Source: an uncultured Phycisphaerales bacterium
GTDB taxonomy: Bacteria > Planctomycetota > Phycisphaerae > Tepidisphaerales > Tepidisphaeraceae
Direction: 5' to 3'
DNA: 64,000 nucleotides
NCBI GenBank assembly: GCA_903871935.1
Contig: CAIQIQ010000009.1
Coordinates: forward strand, 1-64,000
Position numbers and translations under genes: made by a program. The notes below the pieces were generated by a model. The model searched no databases and was not told the DNA's origin. It saw only the letters and a program-made list of their open reading frames with translations. How positions within the stretch are numbered: the stretch's first letter is position 1; each line of letters opens with the position of its first letter. Positions 9,570-18,315 of this stretch are shown piece after piece.

Positions 9570-9602
9570 AACAGCCCTGGTGATAGAGCCAGGGCTGTTT
9601 TC
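9570..9602 (+). terminator. Rho-independent terminator between convergent genes
   Basis: An 11-bp perfect stem (9570-9580 with 9589-9599) around an eight-base loop, followed on the plus strand by TTTTCGTT. It sits between the plus-strand gene ending at 9521 and the minus-strand regulator ending at 9636 and may serve both. Confidence 0.88.
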
Positions 9603-9635
9603 GTTGACACGTCCCCCGCTCCATCGCAGGCGAGG

Positions 9636-10829
9636 CTATTCCCCGCCGTCGTCGGCCAACAAGCTCACTGTTGTGCCGAAGCGGCGACGATATTCGGAGG
9701 GCAGCATCCCGGTGCTCTGTTTGAACAACTGGGCAAAGACCTGGTAGCGCGTATAGCCTGATTTGCGGCTGATCGTCGCGATCTTCAGGTCCGTATCCAC
9801 CAACAACCGCTTGGCGTATTCCGCGTGAGCTTTGAGAACCTCGTGGCGGATGGTGCCACCGAGGACGGACTGGAACTGCTTTTCCAGCCAACGCCGGGAC
9901 ACTGGCACCGCCTGGAGAATGTCGGTAACGGTAATCGGCTCTTCGGCGTGTTCGCGGATGTAGCGCAGCGCGGCACGAAGTTCCAGATTCTCGAACATGT
10001 ACGTGTCTGACGACTGCCGTGTAACAATCGACTCCGGGCCAAGGTATATCGGGTGCGGGCGGCGTTGTTTGCCGCTCATCATGCCTTCGAGTACTTCGGC
10101 GGCTCGGAAACCTATCGTCGCAGTCGGAAGTTTCACACTCGACAACGGCACCTGACTCATCGCGCACTCGACATCGTCGTTATCAACGCCAACAATGGCG
10201 AGGTCATCCGGCACGCGGATCCCCGACCGGCGACACAACGCCACCACATCCCGGGCGATGCGGTCATTGCACGCCATCAATCCCGTTGGCCTGGGCAACT
10301 GCTCCAGCCAGGCGGCCATGGTCTCGTGGTCATCGATCCAGTCTCTGCTCCTGCTGGCCATATGGCGATATTCCAGTATCGCTGGTGTGATCCCGACTTT
10401 GCGGGCAACCGTGGTGAAGCCTTCCTCGCGATGATCGGAGAAGAACTCGCCCGTTACGCCACAGAAGGCCAGCGAACGCAACCCGCGCCCGATCAGATAC
10501 TCTGCCACGGACGCACCCACGGCTCGATTATCAGGGCACACGCTGGCAGCGCGATCATCAAGCTGTCCGTTGATCAGAACCACGGGAACGTGCGCGGCAT
10601 CGATGGCGGCCGCCACCTGGCTGTTCATAGCCTCCACAATAGCCCCGTCCGCCGGCCAATCGCTGATCGCGGTAATAGTCCGCTGGATCGCCGCGGGCTC
10701 TGCCGCGCCCTCGAAATGGATATCCCATTCGGCATGACCAAGCATGAATTGGGCAATGCCCCGCGCGACCTCGCGGCCATACAGACCATGCCCCACCATC
10801 AGCACTGCGACTTTCTTTCGTGATGCCAT
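9636..10829 (-). CDS. XylR-like transcriptional regulator (sugar-sensing PBP1 domain plus AraC-type HTH)
   Basis: About 397 residues. The N-terminal part is a LacI/XylR-type periplasmic-binding-protein-like sensor (KKVAVLMVG, IAQFMLGH, VPVVLING, YLIGRGLRSLAFCGV, RPTGLMACNDRIA). The C-terminal 118 residues form two AraC helix-turn-helix motifs (ITVTDILQAVPVSRRWLEKQF and IATISRKSGYTRYQVFAQLFKQ). Start: ATG at 10829 has GGAG upstream and gives the usual domain boundary; ATG at 10895 is an alternative adding 22 residues. It is transcribed away from the five-gene sugar operon beginning at 11047, so it most likely responds to an internal sugar and controls that operon. The ligand cannot be named; homology to XylR suggests a monosaccharide. 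Confidence 0.85.
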   Translation of the reverse strand: MASRKKVAVLMVGHGLYGREVARGIAQFMLGHAEWDIHFEGAAEPAAIQRTITAISDWPADGAIVEAMNSQVAAAIDAAHVPVVLINGQLDDRAASVCPDNRAVGASVAEYLIGRGLRSLAFCGVTGEFFSDHREEGFTTVARKVGITPAILEYRHMASRSRDWIDDHETMAAWLEQLPRPTGLMACNDRIARDVVALCRRSGIRVPDDLAIVGVDNDDVECAMSQVPLSSVKLPTATIGFRAAEVLEGMMSGKQRRPHPIYLGPESIVTRQSSDTYMFENLELRAALRYIREHAEEPITVTDILQAVPVSRRWLEKQFQSVLGGTIRHEVLKAHAEYAKRLLVDTDLKIATISRKSGYTRYQVFAQLFKQSTGMLPSEYRRRFGTTVSLLADDGGE

Positions 10830-10929
10830 TGCTCTGTGCTCCGCAGCCTGTTCCACAATCGCTCGATACCGATCAGTCTTCCACAGTGGCTTCATTGTAC
10901 CTGCTAAGTGGCGTGCGCTATAGTCACGG

Positions 10930-11005
10930 TGCGAAAACGCAAACACCACATCTGAATGCGATTGGCCACCATCTGCGCCTTCATCTATAAGGGGCGGGCA
11001 AAACG
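10930..11005 (+). promoter_or_regulatory. Putative promoter and operator of the sugar operon
   Basis: Between the divergent regulator and operon. A candidate promoter is TTGGCC (10962-10967) and TATAAG (10986-10991), 18 bases apart. Upstream is the palindrome TGCGAAAACGCA (10930-10941); a related GCAAAACG (10998-11005) overlaps the expected transcription start. These could be sites for the adjacent regulator. Matches are short and unproven. Confidence 0.35.
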
Positions 11006-11046
11006 TGCGGATCCGTGGTAGAAATACAGGGTTTTGGCGGATAAGA

Positions 11047-12456
11047 ATGTCAACAAACACTGACAAACAAGAACGTTCGTGGCGAGAAGCATTTGGGCCA
11101 GATGAGGTCATCCAGCGGGTTCGACCCAAGCATACCTGCGAGTACCTCAATAACCCTCACAAAGGAACCACGACATTCCAGCGGTTCAACGGCGACCCTC
11201 TTTACCCGGATCTACGATGGGACGATGCCCACGGGCCAACGAAGTTTCCACCTCCTGTCGCTGCCGATTTGAGCAACGGCAAACACCCTCCGACACGTGT
11301 ATCCTATTGCCGGTGGTCGTGGGCGGAACTGGAACCGCGCAAGGGCGATCTGCAGTTTCAGATTATCGACAAGGCGATCGAGACGGCGGCCGCTCGTGGG
11401 CAGACGCTGCAGTTTCGTACTCAACCGTTTGTGGGCGGGATCTCTTGTCCAGCATGGTTCTGGGACACCGGCGCGCGGCATGATCCTGGAACAGAGAAAA
11501 CCGCGAAAATTCCCGACCACAATGACCCGCTTTACATCAGCCACTGGTCCGATCACATCCGCGCTCTGGGCGAACGGTATGATGGGAATCCCAATGTCGA
11601 AAGCTTCGACATCGCCTACGGGGGCGGCTGTGGCGAGACCGGCGGCAATGCCACCTGCATTACCTCGCGCCGGCTGGCGCAGGTCTATCTCGACAGTTTC
11701 CCCAGCACACAACTTCTGTCCATGCTCGGCACGGAAGGTTGCAGATATACCGCCCGGCACGTCTCTCCGCCGGTCGGCTGGCGGGCTGATTGCTTTGGCG
11801 ATGTCCACACCGGCGGACGCGGAGTTGTTCCAGATGACCTGTGCTGGAACCACATGCTGGATCTGTATCCGCGCGAGGTCAGCGAGTGCGGCGTCAGCGA
11901 TAGTTGGAAGATCGCGCCGATCACCTTCGAGACCTGCTGGACCGTGCCGCACTGGCTCAATGAAGGCTGGGACCTGGACTGGATCCTCGAGCAGGGCCTG
12001 AAGTATCACCCGACCATATTCATGCCCAAAAGCGTGTTTATCCCCGATGCCTGGATGGACAAGGTCATGGCCTTCAGCCAGCGCCTGGGATACTGGTACC
12101 ACCTGCACCAGATGATCCTTCCCTTGGAAGCCAAGCCGGGCAGCAAGGTGGAGGTGGCGGTTGCCATTGACAACAAGGGGGTCGCCCCGATCTACCGGCC
12201 GTATCACTTTGCCCTGCGCTTTTCGCAGGGGCGTACCCATCGCGTCGTCAAACTGACTCAGGATATTCGCAAGTGGATGCCGGACCTGAACTTCTTCACC
12301 GAATTCTTCCCCTTCCCCGCCGGGCTGCAGCGCGGTGAAGCCAAGGTGTCATGCGCAATTGTGAACGCCTCAGACCGGCCGGTGGTCCGCCTGGCGATCA
12401 AGGCCATCGATGCTGAAGGTTGGCACCCGCTGACCAGCATCAACGTACTCGACTAG
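11047..12456 (+). CDS. Putative glycoside hydrolase-like protein with DUF4832-type C-terminal domain
   Basis: About 469 residues, no signal peptide, so cytoplasmic. The first 345 residues look like a TIM-barrel of the GH42/GH35-like clan (VSYCRWSWAELEPRKGDLQF, LGERYDGNPNVESFDIAYGGG, TFETCWTVPHW). The last 120 or so resemble DUF4832, a beta-sandwich found behind such barrels (LHQMILPLEAKPGSKVEVAVAIDNKGVAPIYRPY). ATG at 11047 was preferred over a GTG at 11005 because the latter overlaps the operator region. It is the first gene of the operon with GH94-like and GH130 enzymes, so it probably trims the same oligosaccharide. The catalytic acids could not be assigned with confidence. Confidence 0.6.
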   Translation: MSTNTDKQERSWREAFGPDEVIQRVRPKHTCEYLNNPHKGTTTFQRFNGDPLYPDLRWDDAHGPTKFPPPVAADLSNGKHPPTRVSYCRWSWAELEPRKGDLQFQIIDKAIETAAARGQTLQFRTQPFVGGISCPAWFWDTGARHDPGTEKTAKIPDHNDPLYISHWSDHIRALGERYDGNPNVESFDIAYGGGCGETGGNATCITSRRLAQVYLDSFPSTQLLSMLGTEGCRYTARHVSPPVGWRADCFGDVHTGGRGVVPDDLCWNHMLDLYPREVSECGVSDSWKIAPITFETCWTVPHWLNEGWDLDWILEQGLKYHPTIFMPKSVFIPDAWMDKVMAFSQRLGYWYHLHQMILPLEAKPGSKVEVAVAIDNKGVAPIYRPYHFALRFSQGRTHRVVKLTQDIRKWMPDLNFFTEFFPFPAGLQRGEAKVSCAIVNASDRPVVRLAIKAIDAEGWHPLTSINVLD

Positions 12457-12486
12457 GACAATGTAGTTCAGATACGAATCACCATC

Positions 12487-13683
12487 ATGAATACCAAGCT
12501 GCAAGACATCGCTCGCGCCAGCATTGTTGGAACCCATGCCTTTGAGGTCCTCAAGGCCCGGAAATCCGGCGCCAACCTGGAGGACTACCGCGCTGAAGGT
12601 TTGACCGACAAGGATCTCAATGCGCTCGTGGAGCATCAGCGTTTCCTGATTCGCACCGATCCAAAGGTGCTGCTGGCATGGACCGAGGGCCGGCCATCGG
12701 CCTTTGACCCCAGCAAGCATCTTGCCCCCCTGCTTGGCGCGGCACTGCCTTTGAGCGATCGCCTGCCCATCTATGTGGCGCAGCGACATCTGGCTCAGGC
12801 CTTGGGTGTACCGGCAGAAGATGTCCTTCCTGCCGCCAATCTGTTCCAGATGACCCTGGAGATAGACCGAGACGGCGATGTACTGCAGGAACTGATCGAG
12901 TTCTATCTCGGGCTTCGCATTCCACTGCCCGTCGAGGAAATCGGCCCATCAGATGACCAGCGCCAGCAGCGTTTCCTGGAACTGGGCAAGAAGATGGCCG
13001 CAGAAACCTGCCCTTCGCCCTTCTCAACCGATGCTGCCTCGTGGCAGATCACCGGCATGAAACTGGTGCACTGGGTCGGCAAGAAGGCGGGAACCTGCGA
13101 TCACCGAACGATCGCCGCCGAGATAATGCGGCAGCCCGCCCTGCAGGCGCTGCTCCCGGAACTGAAGAAGATGCCTGCCCAGCGAATCGCCGTCGTCGGC
13201 CACTCGTATACGATGTTTGTGCAGTGGTCTACCCCGGCACCCTTCACCTGGATCGCCAAGGCGGTGCTGGAGAAGGTCAATCCCGGTGTATCGTTCCTGC
13301 ACTTTGGCGGGGGCAGCATGAGCCCCGCCACTGCCAGCCGACTCTATCGGGACATCGTCCTGGAATACAAACCCGCACAGGTCTACTTCTACCTCGTCGT
13401 CATCACCGAGCAGGATGTCGCCGACCTGGCGCTACTGGTTCGCGCCTTCACCAATGCCGGCATTTCCTGCAATGCGTTTACTCAGCGATATGCCAAGGAT
13501 TACCAGAACGTGAATTGTCTGAAGCAGGTGGCGGCAATCACCCCCCTGCACATTGTCGATATCGAAGGGATCCTCCAGAGCAGCCACCCCAAGCAGGACT
13601 TCATCAGTCTCGACGGAATACACCCGACGGAGCTCTACCATCGCCTTGCCGCCGTCGAACTGCTAAAGGCGATGCACGGGTAA
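12487..13683 (+). CDS. SGNH-hydrolase-like protein (putative carbohydrate esterase)
   Basis: A 398-residue protein without a signal peptide. The C-terminal half shows the SGNH blocks: IAVVGHSYT (nucleophile Ser at about residue 238, with His in place of the usual Asp of GDS), FGGGSMSP (oxyanion Gly), and DGIHPTELYH (catalytic Asp and His at about 376-379). The first 230 residues are helical and unassigned. It lies 30 bases after the DUF4832 gene and 32 before the transporter. Within a sugar operon it most likely removes acetyl or similar ester groups from the imported glycan. Substrate unknown. Confidence 0.65.
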   Translation: MNTKLQDIARASIVGTHAFEVLKARKSGANLEDYRAEGLTDKDLNALVEHQRFLIRTDPKVLLAWTEGRPSAFDPSKHLAPLLGAALPLSDRLPIYVAQRHLAQALGVPAEDVLPAANLFQMTLEIDRDGDVLQELIEFYLGLRIPLPVEEIGPSDDQRQQRFLELGKKMAAETCPSPFSTDAASWQITGMKLVHWVGKKAGTCDHRTIAAEIMRQPALQALLPELKKMPAQRIAVVGHSYTMFVQWSTPAPFTWIAKAVLEKVNPGVSFLHFGGGSMSPATASRLYRDIVLEYKPAQVYFYLVVITEQDVADLALLVRAFTNAGISCNAFTQRYAKDYQNVNCLKQVAAITPLHIVDIEGILQSSHPKQDFISLDGIHPTELYHRLAAVELLKAMHG

Positions 13684-13715
13684 ACATGCAGCCTTGAAGT
13701 TGAGGTAATCGGCAG

Positions 13716-15380
13716 ATGAGTGAACCAGCCACCGGCACGAGCGAAACAAAACCAACGGCCGCCCCTTCGGGCGACCAGGCCGCAATCTTGGATTACGCCA
13801 AGTCAGTGGGAGAATACAACCAACAGGGTCAGCGAATCTTCCGCGTCGGTAACCTGATCTACACCAAGAAGGGGCTCTATGCCCTGTTCTTCTGGCTGCT
13901 CTGGTTTGATTTCTGTTTCACCATCATGGAAGCGGTGTGGGACCCGATTCTTTCCATGCGCCTGAAGAACGAGTTGAACATGGACTCGTTCTGGTATGTG
14001 TTTTTCCTTTCCACCATCCCTTCGGTCGTCAACTTTGTCCTCAACCCGATCATCAGCATCAGGTCTGATCGCCACCGCGGCCCGCGCGGAAGGCGCATCC
14101 CCTTCCTGCTCTACGGCGCGCCCATAGTTTGCCTCTGTCTGTTTCTGATGGGCTTTGGCAACGATATCGGCACCTGGGTGCAAACATCGTTCCTGTCGAC
14201 CTGGAGCACAGATCAGGTCATTATCTGGACATTTATCGCCCTGTTCATGGTCTTTACCGTGGCCAACATGCTCCTGGGCACGACATTCTACTACCTCTTT
14301 AACGATGTCGTTCCCGAGGAACACTTCGTAAAGTTCATGAGCTATTTCCGCGTGGCCGGCGGATTGGCCGGCATGGTTTACAGCTACTTCATTTACGGCT
14401 ACTCGTTCAAGTGGGGGCCGCTGAACCTCAATCTCGGCTTCTGGGAGTATCACAACCAACACTTCTGGTACCCGAAGCTGATCTTGTGCGGCACCGCCAC
14501 GATCTACATGGTTGCGGCGACCATCGCGATCCTTAAGGTTAAGGAGCCGGCGTATCCGCCGCCGCCGAAGCTTGCCAGAGGCGAGGGGTTCTTTGCGAAG
14601 ACGCTCAGTACGGTCAAAGTTCTTTCCAGCGAGTGCTTCTGCCACCGATTCTATGTGCTGTATTTCATCACGCAGATGGTGTTGTGGCTGTCCTATCAGA
14701 TGGGCCGGTTCGGAACCAATGCCATGATCGGAATGGGCTTGGACATGGACAAGCTCGGAAAGATCAACACCATCACCGGGTTTGTCGGGCTGATCCTGGT
14801 CATGTGCACCGCCAGTTGGGGTGACCGTTGGAAGCCGTTGCCGATGATGGTCTTCTCCATGATTCTGCTGGTGGTGACATCTCCCATCCAGCTTTTGTTT
14901 CTGATCCCCAATCTCTCCCCCAACACATATTTCCTGATTCAGATTGCATTCTCATGGATTCTGGTCCCGATCACCCTCGTCAATAACATGGCCGAGTTTC
15001 CGTTGGGCATGTCGATACTGCCGCGCGATCGCTATGGCCAGTTCTGTTCCGTCAACGCCATGTTGCGCATGATTCCGGCCATTTTCGGAAGTATGGCTGC
15101 CGGCTGGATCATGACCAGGCTTGAGAACCATTACATCCATTACGGCCAAAGCATCGCGAACACCACCGACCCCGAACAACTCAAGACCATAACCAAGTAC
15201 TGGCAAGCCTACGCCTGGCGCTATACCTACGTTTGGAACGCCGTCTTCCAGGCTCTGGCGACATTCTGTTACTACATGCTCTATCGCGAATGGAAGAAAC
15301 TCGGCGGCAAACACGGTTTCACGCCGCCGGCGGTCGATGTTGCATCAGACAGCAAGCCACGCGATATTGTCGCGACCTGA
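13716..15380 (+). CDS. MFS/GPH-type sugar transporter
   Basis: A 554-residue inner-membrane protein with about twelve hydrophobic helices and cytoplasmic tails. The loop after helix 2 reads IISIRSDRHRGPRGRRIPFLLYGAP, a variant of the MFS signature motif (D-R-x-G-R-R), as in GPH/melibiose-type cation-sugar symporters. GAGGTAAT precedes the ATG. It sits in the middle of the five-gene operon, ahead of two phosphorylase-type enzymes, and probably brings the substrate oligosaccharide into the cell by cation symport. Substrate inferred only from context. Confidence 0.82.
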   Translation: MSEPATGTSETKPTAAPSGDQAAILDYAKSVGEYNQQGQRIFRVGNLIYTKKGLYALFFWLLWFDFCFTIMEAVWDPILSMRLKNELNMDSFWYVFFLSTIPSVVNFVLNPIISIRSDRHRGPRGRRIPFLLYGAPIVCLCLFLMGFGNDIGTWVQTSFLSTWSTDQVIIWTFIALFMVFTVANMLLGTTFYYLFNDVVPEEHFVKFMSYFRVAGGLAGMVYSYFIYGYSFKWGPLNLNLGFWEYHNQHFWYPKLILCGTATIYMVAATIAILKVKEPAYPPPPKLARGEGFFAKTLSTVKVLSSECFCHRFYVLYFITQMVLWLSYQMGRFGTNAMIGMGLDMDKLGKINTITGFVGLILVMCTASWGDRWKPLPMMVFSMILLVVTSPIQLLFLIPNLSPNTYFLIQIAFSWILVPITLVNNMAEFPLGMSILPRDRYGQFCSVNAMLRMIPAIFGSMAAGWIMTRLENHYIHYGQSIANTTDPEQLKTITKYWQAYAWRYTYVWNAVFQALATFCYYMLYREWKKLGGKHGFTPPAVDVASDSKPRDIVAT

Positions 15381-15412
15381 TTCACCCCGCTCACGATCTG
15401 AGGTTATTGCCC

Positions 15413-18292
15413 ATGCTGGACAACGATGGTTTCGCTAAACGTGCTCAACAGATTGCCTCCCTGCCCGTTGCCGTGCCGGTAAATGAACTGGGCGGTTACG
15501 GTCCGGACGGCGAAGTCATCTATTTGGCGCATCCCGAAGGCAACCCAGTCATGCTCAATGACAGTTGCCCCGGCGCCAGCGTCAACTTCGCTTCCAACGG
15601 TTCGGTTTCCTTTGTCGTGACCCGGCCGGATGGAGTGCAATTTGAAATCCTCAGCGAAAGCTTTGATCGCTTTGAGAAGCGGGAGATCGGCGTACCGTCG
15701 GGCAATATCTGGTTGGATCTTTCCGCCGCCGATGGCACTTTTCGCACACCGCGGATCGCATCGCTGATTAATCCAGCGTTTGAGATCAATCTGTCTCCTG
15801 CTTCCATTCGAATCGTCAAAACGTTGCGCCCGAAGCGCGAGATGTTCTACTCCACCCGGTTTGATCTGGGTGATGGTCAAATCCTGACCACCGTCGTGTC
15901 CATGGCTCTGGCCCGCACCGCCGCCGGCCCCGCGATCGTTCGCCAGGTGTGCCTCCTGAATGAAGGCGCCAAACCGGTTTGCGGCAAGCTCTGGGCATTC
16001 TTTGATCTGCACGGGACCCAGTTCAAGCCTTACGACATGGAGATCTGGTACGATATGGGCCTGCCGCTCTCGCCCCTGGAGACGGTCATGTCCTGCACGG
16101 TTCCATATAGTGATATTGTCCAGATTAAGCGCGTCAGCACAGCGGTGTCCGAAGGCATTCAGGCCGTGGCCGCCACCTGCGACTACCGCAGCTTTGTGGG
16201 CAATACCGCGCAATTCACATTGCTCCCCGAGGCGGTCAAGCGCGGAAGCCTTCTGCCCGCCGGCGCTGGCGACAAACTCAATCGATTCTCCGTGCCCACT
16301 ATTGCCGCCAATCTCTTTTCGCTTGACCTGCCGGGGCAATCATCGGCCGTCATGCAGCAATCCCTTCTGTTCATCGCCGATGAGAAGCTTGCGCAGCAGT
16401 TCCGCAAGACCTCCAGCACCGAAAAACCGGGCTACACGGGACTGTGCCGCAGTTTTACCGCCGCCTCCGAACAACTGCTCAAGAAGACCCCCGACGTCAT
16501 CAAGATCGTCAATATGCCGATCTCGGCGGGAACGCAGTCGGCCGATACCTGCCTGCAGGTCAAGGCCCCGGCCGCCCCTGCCGCGATCGAGTTCCTCAAC
16601 TCCGTCGCCTCCGGTACATCCGCGCTGTATGGCCGCACCTTTGGACGGCGCATCGCCGACGGCATGGAACTTCCGTTCCGCGATCGCTGCCAGGACATGT
16701 GGCCGATGATGAAGGTCAATCCCGCGCAGGTTCGCGCCGACCTGGTGCATACCTTCGGTTTCATGTACCACACCACGAACCACCCCATCCGCACCGATCA
16801 CCGGCTGTCATTCGTGGAGAAGAACCACGGCGGCTTCCCCCGCCAGTATCCCAGCCTCTGGTTGGATCGCACCAAGCCCGTCACCAACGACAACCGCCTC
16901 TTCTGTGATAGCGCCGTCTGGCTGCTGGACGCCCTGACGCACTATCTTCGCGAAACCGGCGATCTGTCCATTCTCACCGAGCGCGTGGGGTGCGTGGTAT
17001 TTGTGGATAACAACGATCCCAACCAGGGCATCCTCGGCGGCAAGAAGACCTACCTCATCGCCGAGGTCATCGTGGAGATTCTCGCCCGCTATGAACGGCT
17101 CTGCGCCGATTCACCCTATGGCATGGTGCAGATCATCTACGGCGACTGGTGCGATCCGGTGGACATGTTCGGCACCGACCGCATCGGCGATCCCACCCGC
17201 CGCGGCGTTGGCCGCGGTGTCAGTGTCCGCGTCTCCTCACAGGTGTTTCTCTCGACCCTGAACATCATCGACATGTTCCAGTCGCCGGCGGTCGGCAAAC
17301 TGCTCAAGGGCAAGCTGAAGAACGAGCAGATCGCGGTTCACTTCCAGCAGTTCGCCTGCAATCTCCGGCAGTCGATTCTTACATATGCCTGGGAAGACAC
17401 CGGCGACACCTCCGGCTTCATTGATTCCATTCACGAATTGACGGGCGATGGCAAGAAGCCAAATGTCCGCAAGGGCCAGATCGGCTACACGCTGGGCTCC
17501 ATGATGCCGCAGCGCGAGTTTGACGGCATTCCTCGCCGCGTGCTTACCAGCATGGCTTTCGGCCTTGCCCTGCTTCAGGCGCAGCGGCCTTATTTGCCTG
17601 AACTCCCAAAGCGCCAGGCCATGATCGATACCGTGCTCGGTTCCGTGGACAAACTGTTGCATGAGCCGCAAGTGGGCCTGCTGCTCTATTCCACGCCGCT
17701 GGCCAACAGCGAAACCACTCGCCGCATGGTCGGCCGCATGGGCATCATCCCCTCCGGGTGCTCTGAAAACGGTGAATACCATCACGCTCAGGCCTTTATG
17801 CATTTCTTCCGCATGAATGTCCCCGGCCAGCAGGACAAAGCGTGGGAACAGCTGGGCGCCATTCTCTCCACCACACGCGATGCCCGCCTGCTGGGCCCTT
17901 TTGACAGCATGGCCAATTCCTGTGCCAGCGACGCCGATGACCCGCACTTTGGTGCTGGCATGATCTTTGGCTTCTCCGGATCTGCCGACTGGATCATTGA
18001 GACCGTTGAGAGGATTGTTGGCCTCGATCTGGACGCCACGGACAGCCTTCGCCTCCACCTGCGGATCACGCCGCGGATGCCCAGCCAGCTCAAAGGGCAA
18101 CTCTCCTTCTCGCGCGTGCTGCACTATCACACGGGTGCCGGCAAGTATCGCGCTATTCCCTTACATGTAGACATCAAGCCGGCGCAGACAGGAGAGACAC
18201 CCGGCGTTCGTATCAACGGCAAGCCTGTCGCCAGCGCCCAGGTCGCCAGCCTGGCGTCGGTCAAACAGCTCAACATCGAAATCGTGTCATAA
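15413..18292 (+). CDS. GH94-like glycoside phosphorylase
   Basis: 959 residues, cytoplasmic. The N-terminal 400 residues form a beta-sandwich module (GNIWLDLSAADGTF..., FYSTRFDLGDGQILTTV). The (alpha/alpha)6 barrel region has the GH94 hallmarks: LPFRDRCQDMWPMMKVNP (about 420-437), DSAVWLLDALTHYLRETGDLSIL, and YGDWCDPVDMFG (about 576-587), the equivalent of the GDWNDG motif that holds the proposed proton-donor Asp. GH94 enzymes cleave beta-glucosidic bonds with phosphate to give a sugar 1-phosphate. ATG at 15413 was chosen; an earlier in-frame start would overlap the transporter gene by nearly 150 bases. Next to a GH130 enzyme, it suggests sequential phosphorolysis of a mixed oligosaccharide. 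Confidence 0.7.
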   Translation: MLDNDGFAKRAQQIASLPVAVPVNELGGYGPDGEVIYLAHPEGNPVMLNDSCPGASVNFASNGSVSFVVTRPDGVQFEILSESFDRFEKREIGVPSGNIWLDLSAADGTFRTPRIASLINPAFEINLSPASIRIVKTLRPKREMFYSTRFDLGDGQILTTVVSMALARTAAGPAIVRQVCLLNEGAKPVCGKLWAFFDLHGTQFKPYDMEIWYDMGLPLSPLETVMSCTVPYSDIVQIKRVSTAVSEGIQAVAATCDYRSFVGNTAQFTLLPEAVKRGSLLPAGAGDKLNRFSVPTIAANLFSLDLPGQSSAVMQQSLLFIADEKLAQQFRKTSSTEKPGYTGLCRSFTAASEQLLKKTPDVIKIVNMPISAGTQSADTCLQVKAPAAPAAIEFLNSVASGTSALYGRTFGRRIADGMELPFRDRCQDMWPMMKVNPAQVRADLVHTFGFMYHTTNHPIRTDHRLSFVEKNHGGFPRQYPSLWLDRTKPVTNDNRLFCDSAVWLLDALTHYLRETGDLSILTERVGCVVFVDNNDPNQGILGGKKTYLIAEVIVEILARYERLCADSPYGMVQIIYGDWCDPVDMFGTDRIGDPTRRGVGRGVSVRVSSQVFLSTLNIIDMFQSPAVGKLLKGKLKNEQIAVHFQQFACNLRQSILTYAWEDTGDTSGFIDSIHELTGDGKKPNVRKGQIGYTLGSMMPQREFDGIPRRVLTSMAFGLALLQAQRPYLPELPKRQAMIDTVLGSVDKLLHEPQVGLLLYSTPLANSETTRRMVGRMGIIPSGCSENGEYHHAQAFMHFFRMNVPGQQDKAWEQLGAILSTTRDARLLGPFDSMANSCASDADDPHFGAGMIFGFSGSADWIIETVERIVGLDLDATDSLRLHLRITPRMPSQLKGQLSFSRVLHYHTGAGKYRAIPLHVDIKPAQTGETPGVRINGKPVASAQVASLASVKQLNIEIVS

Positions 18293-18315
18293 AAGATCAA
18301 GGAAGGAAGCAAAAG

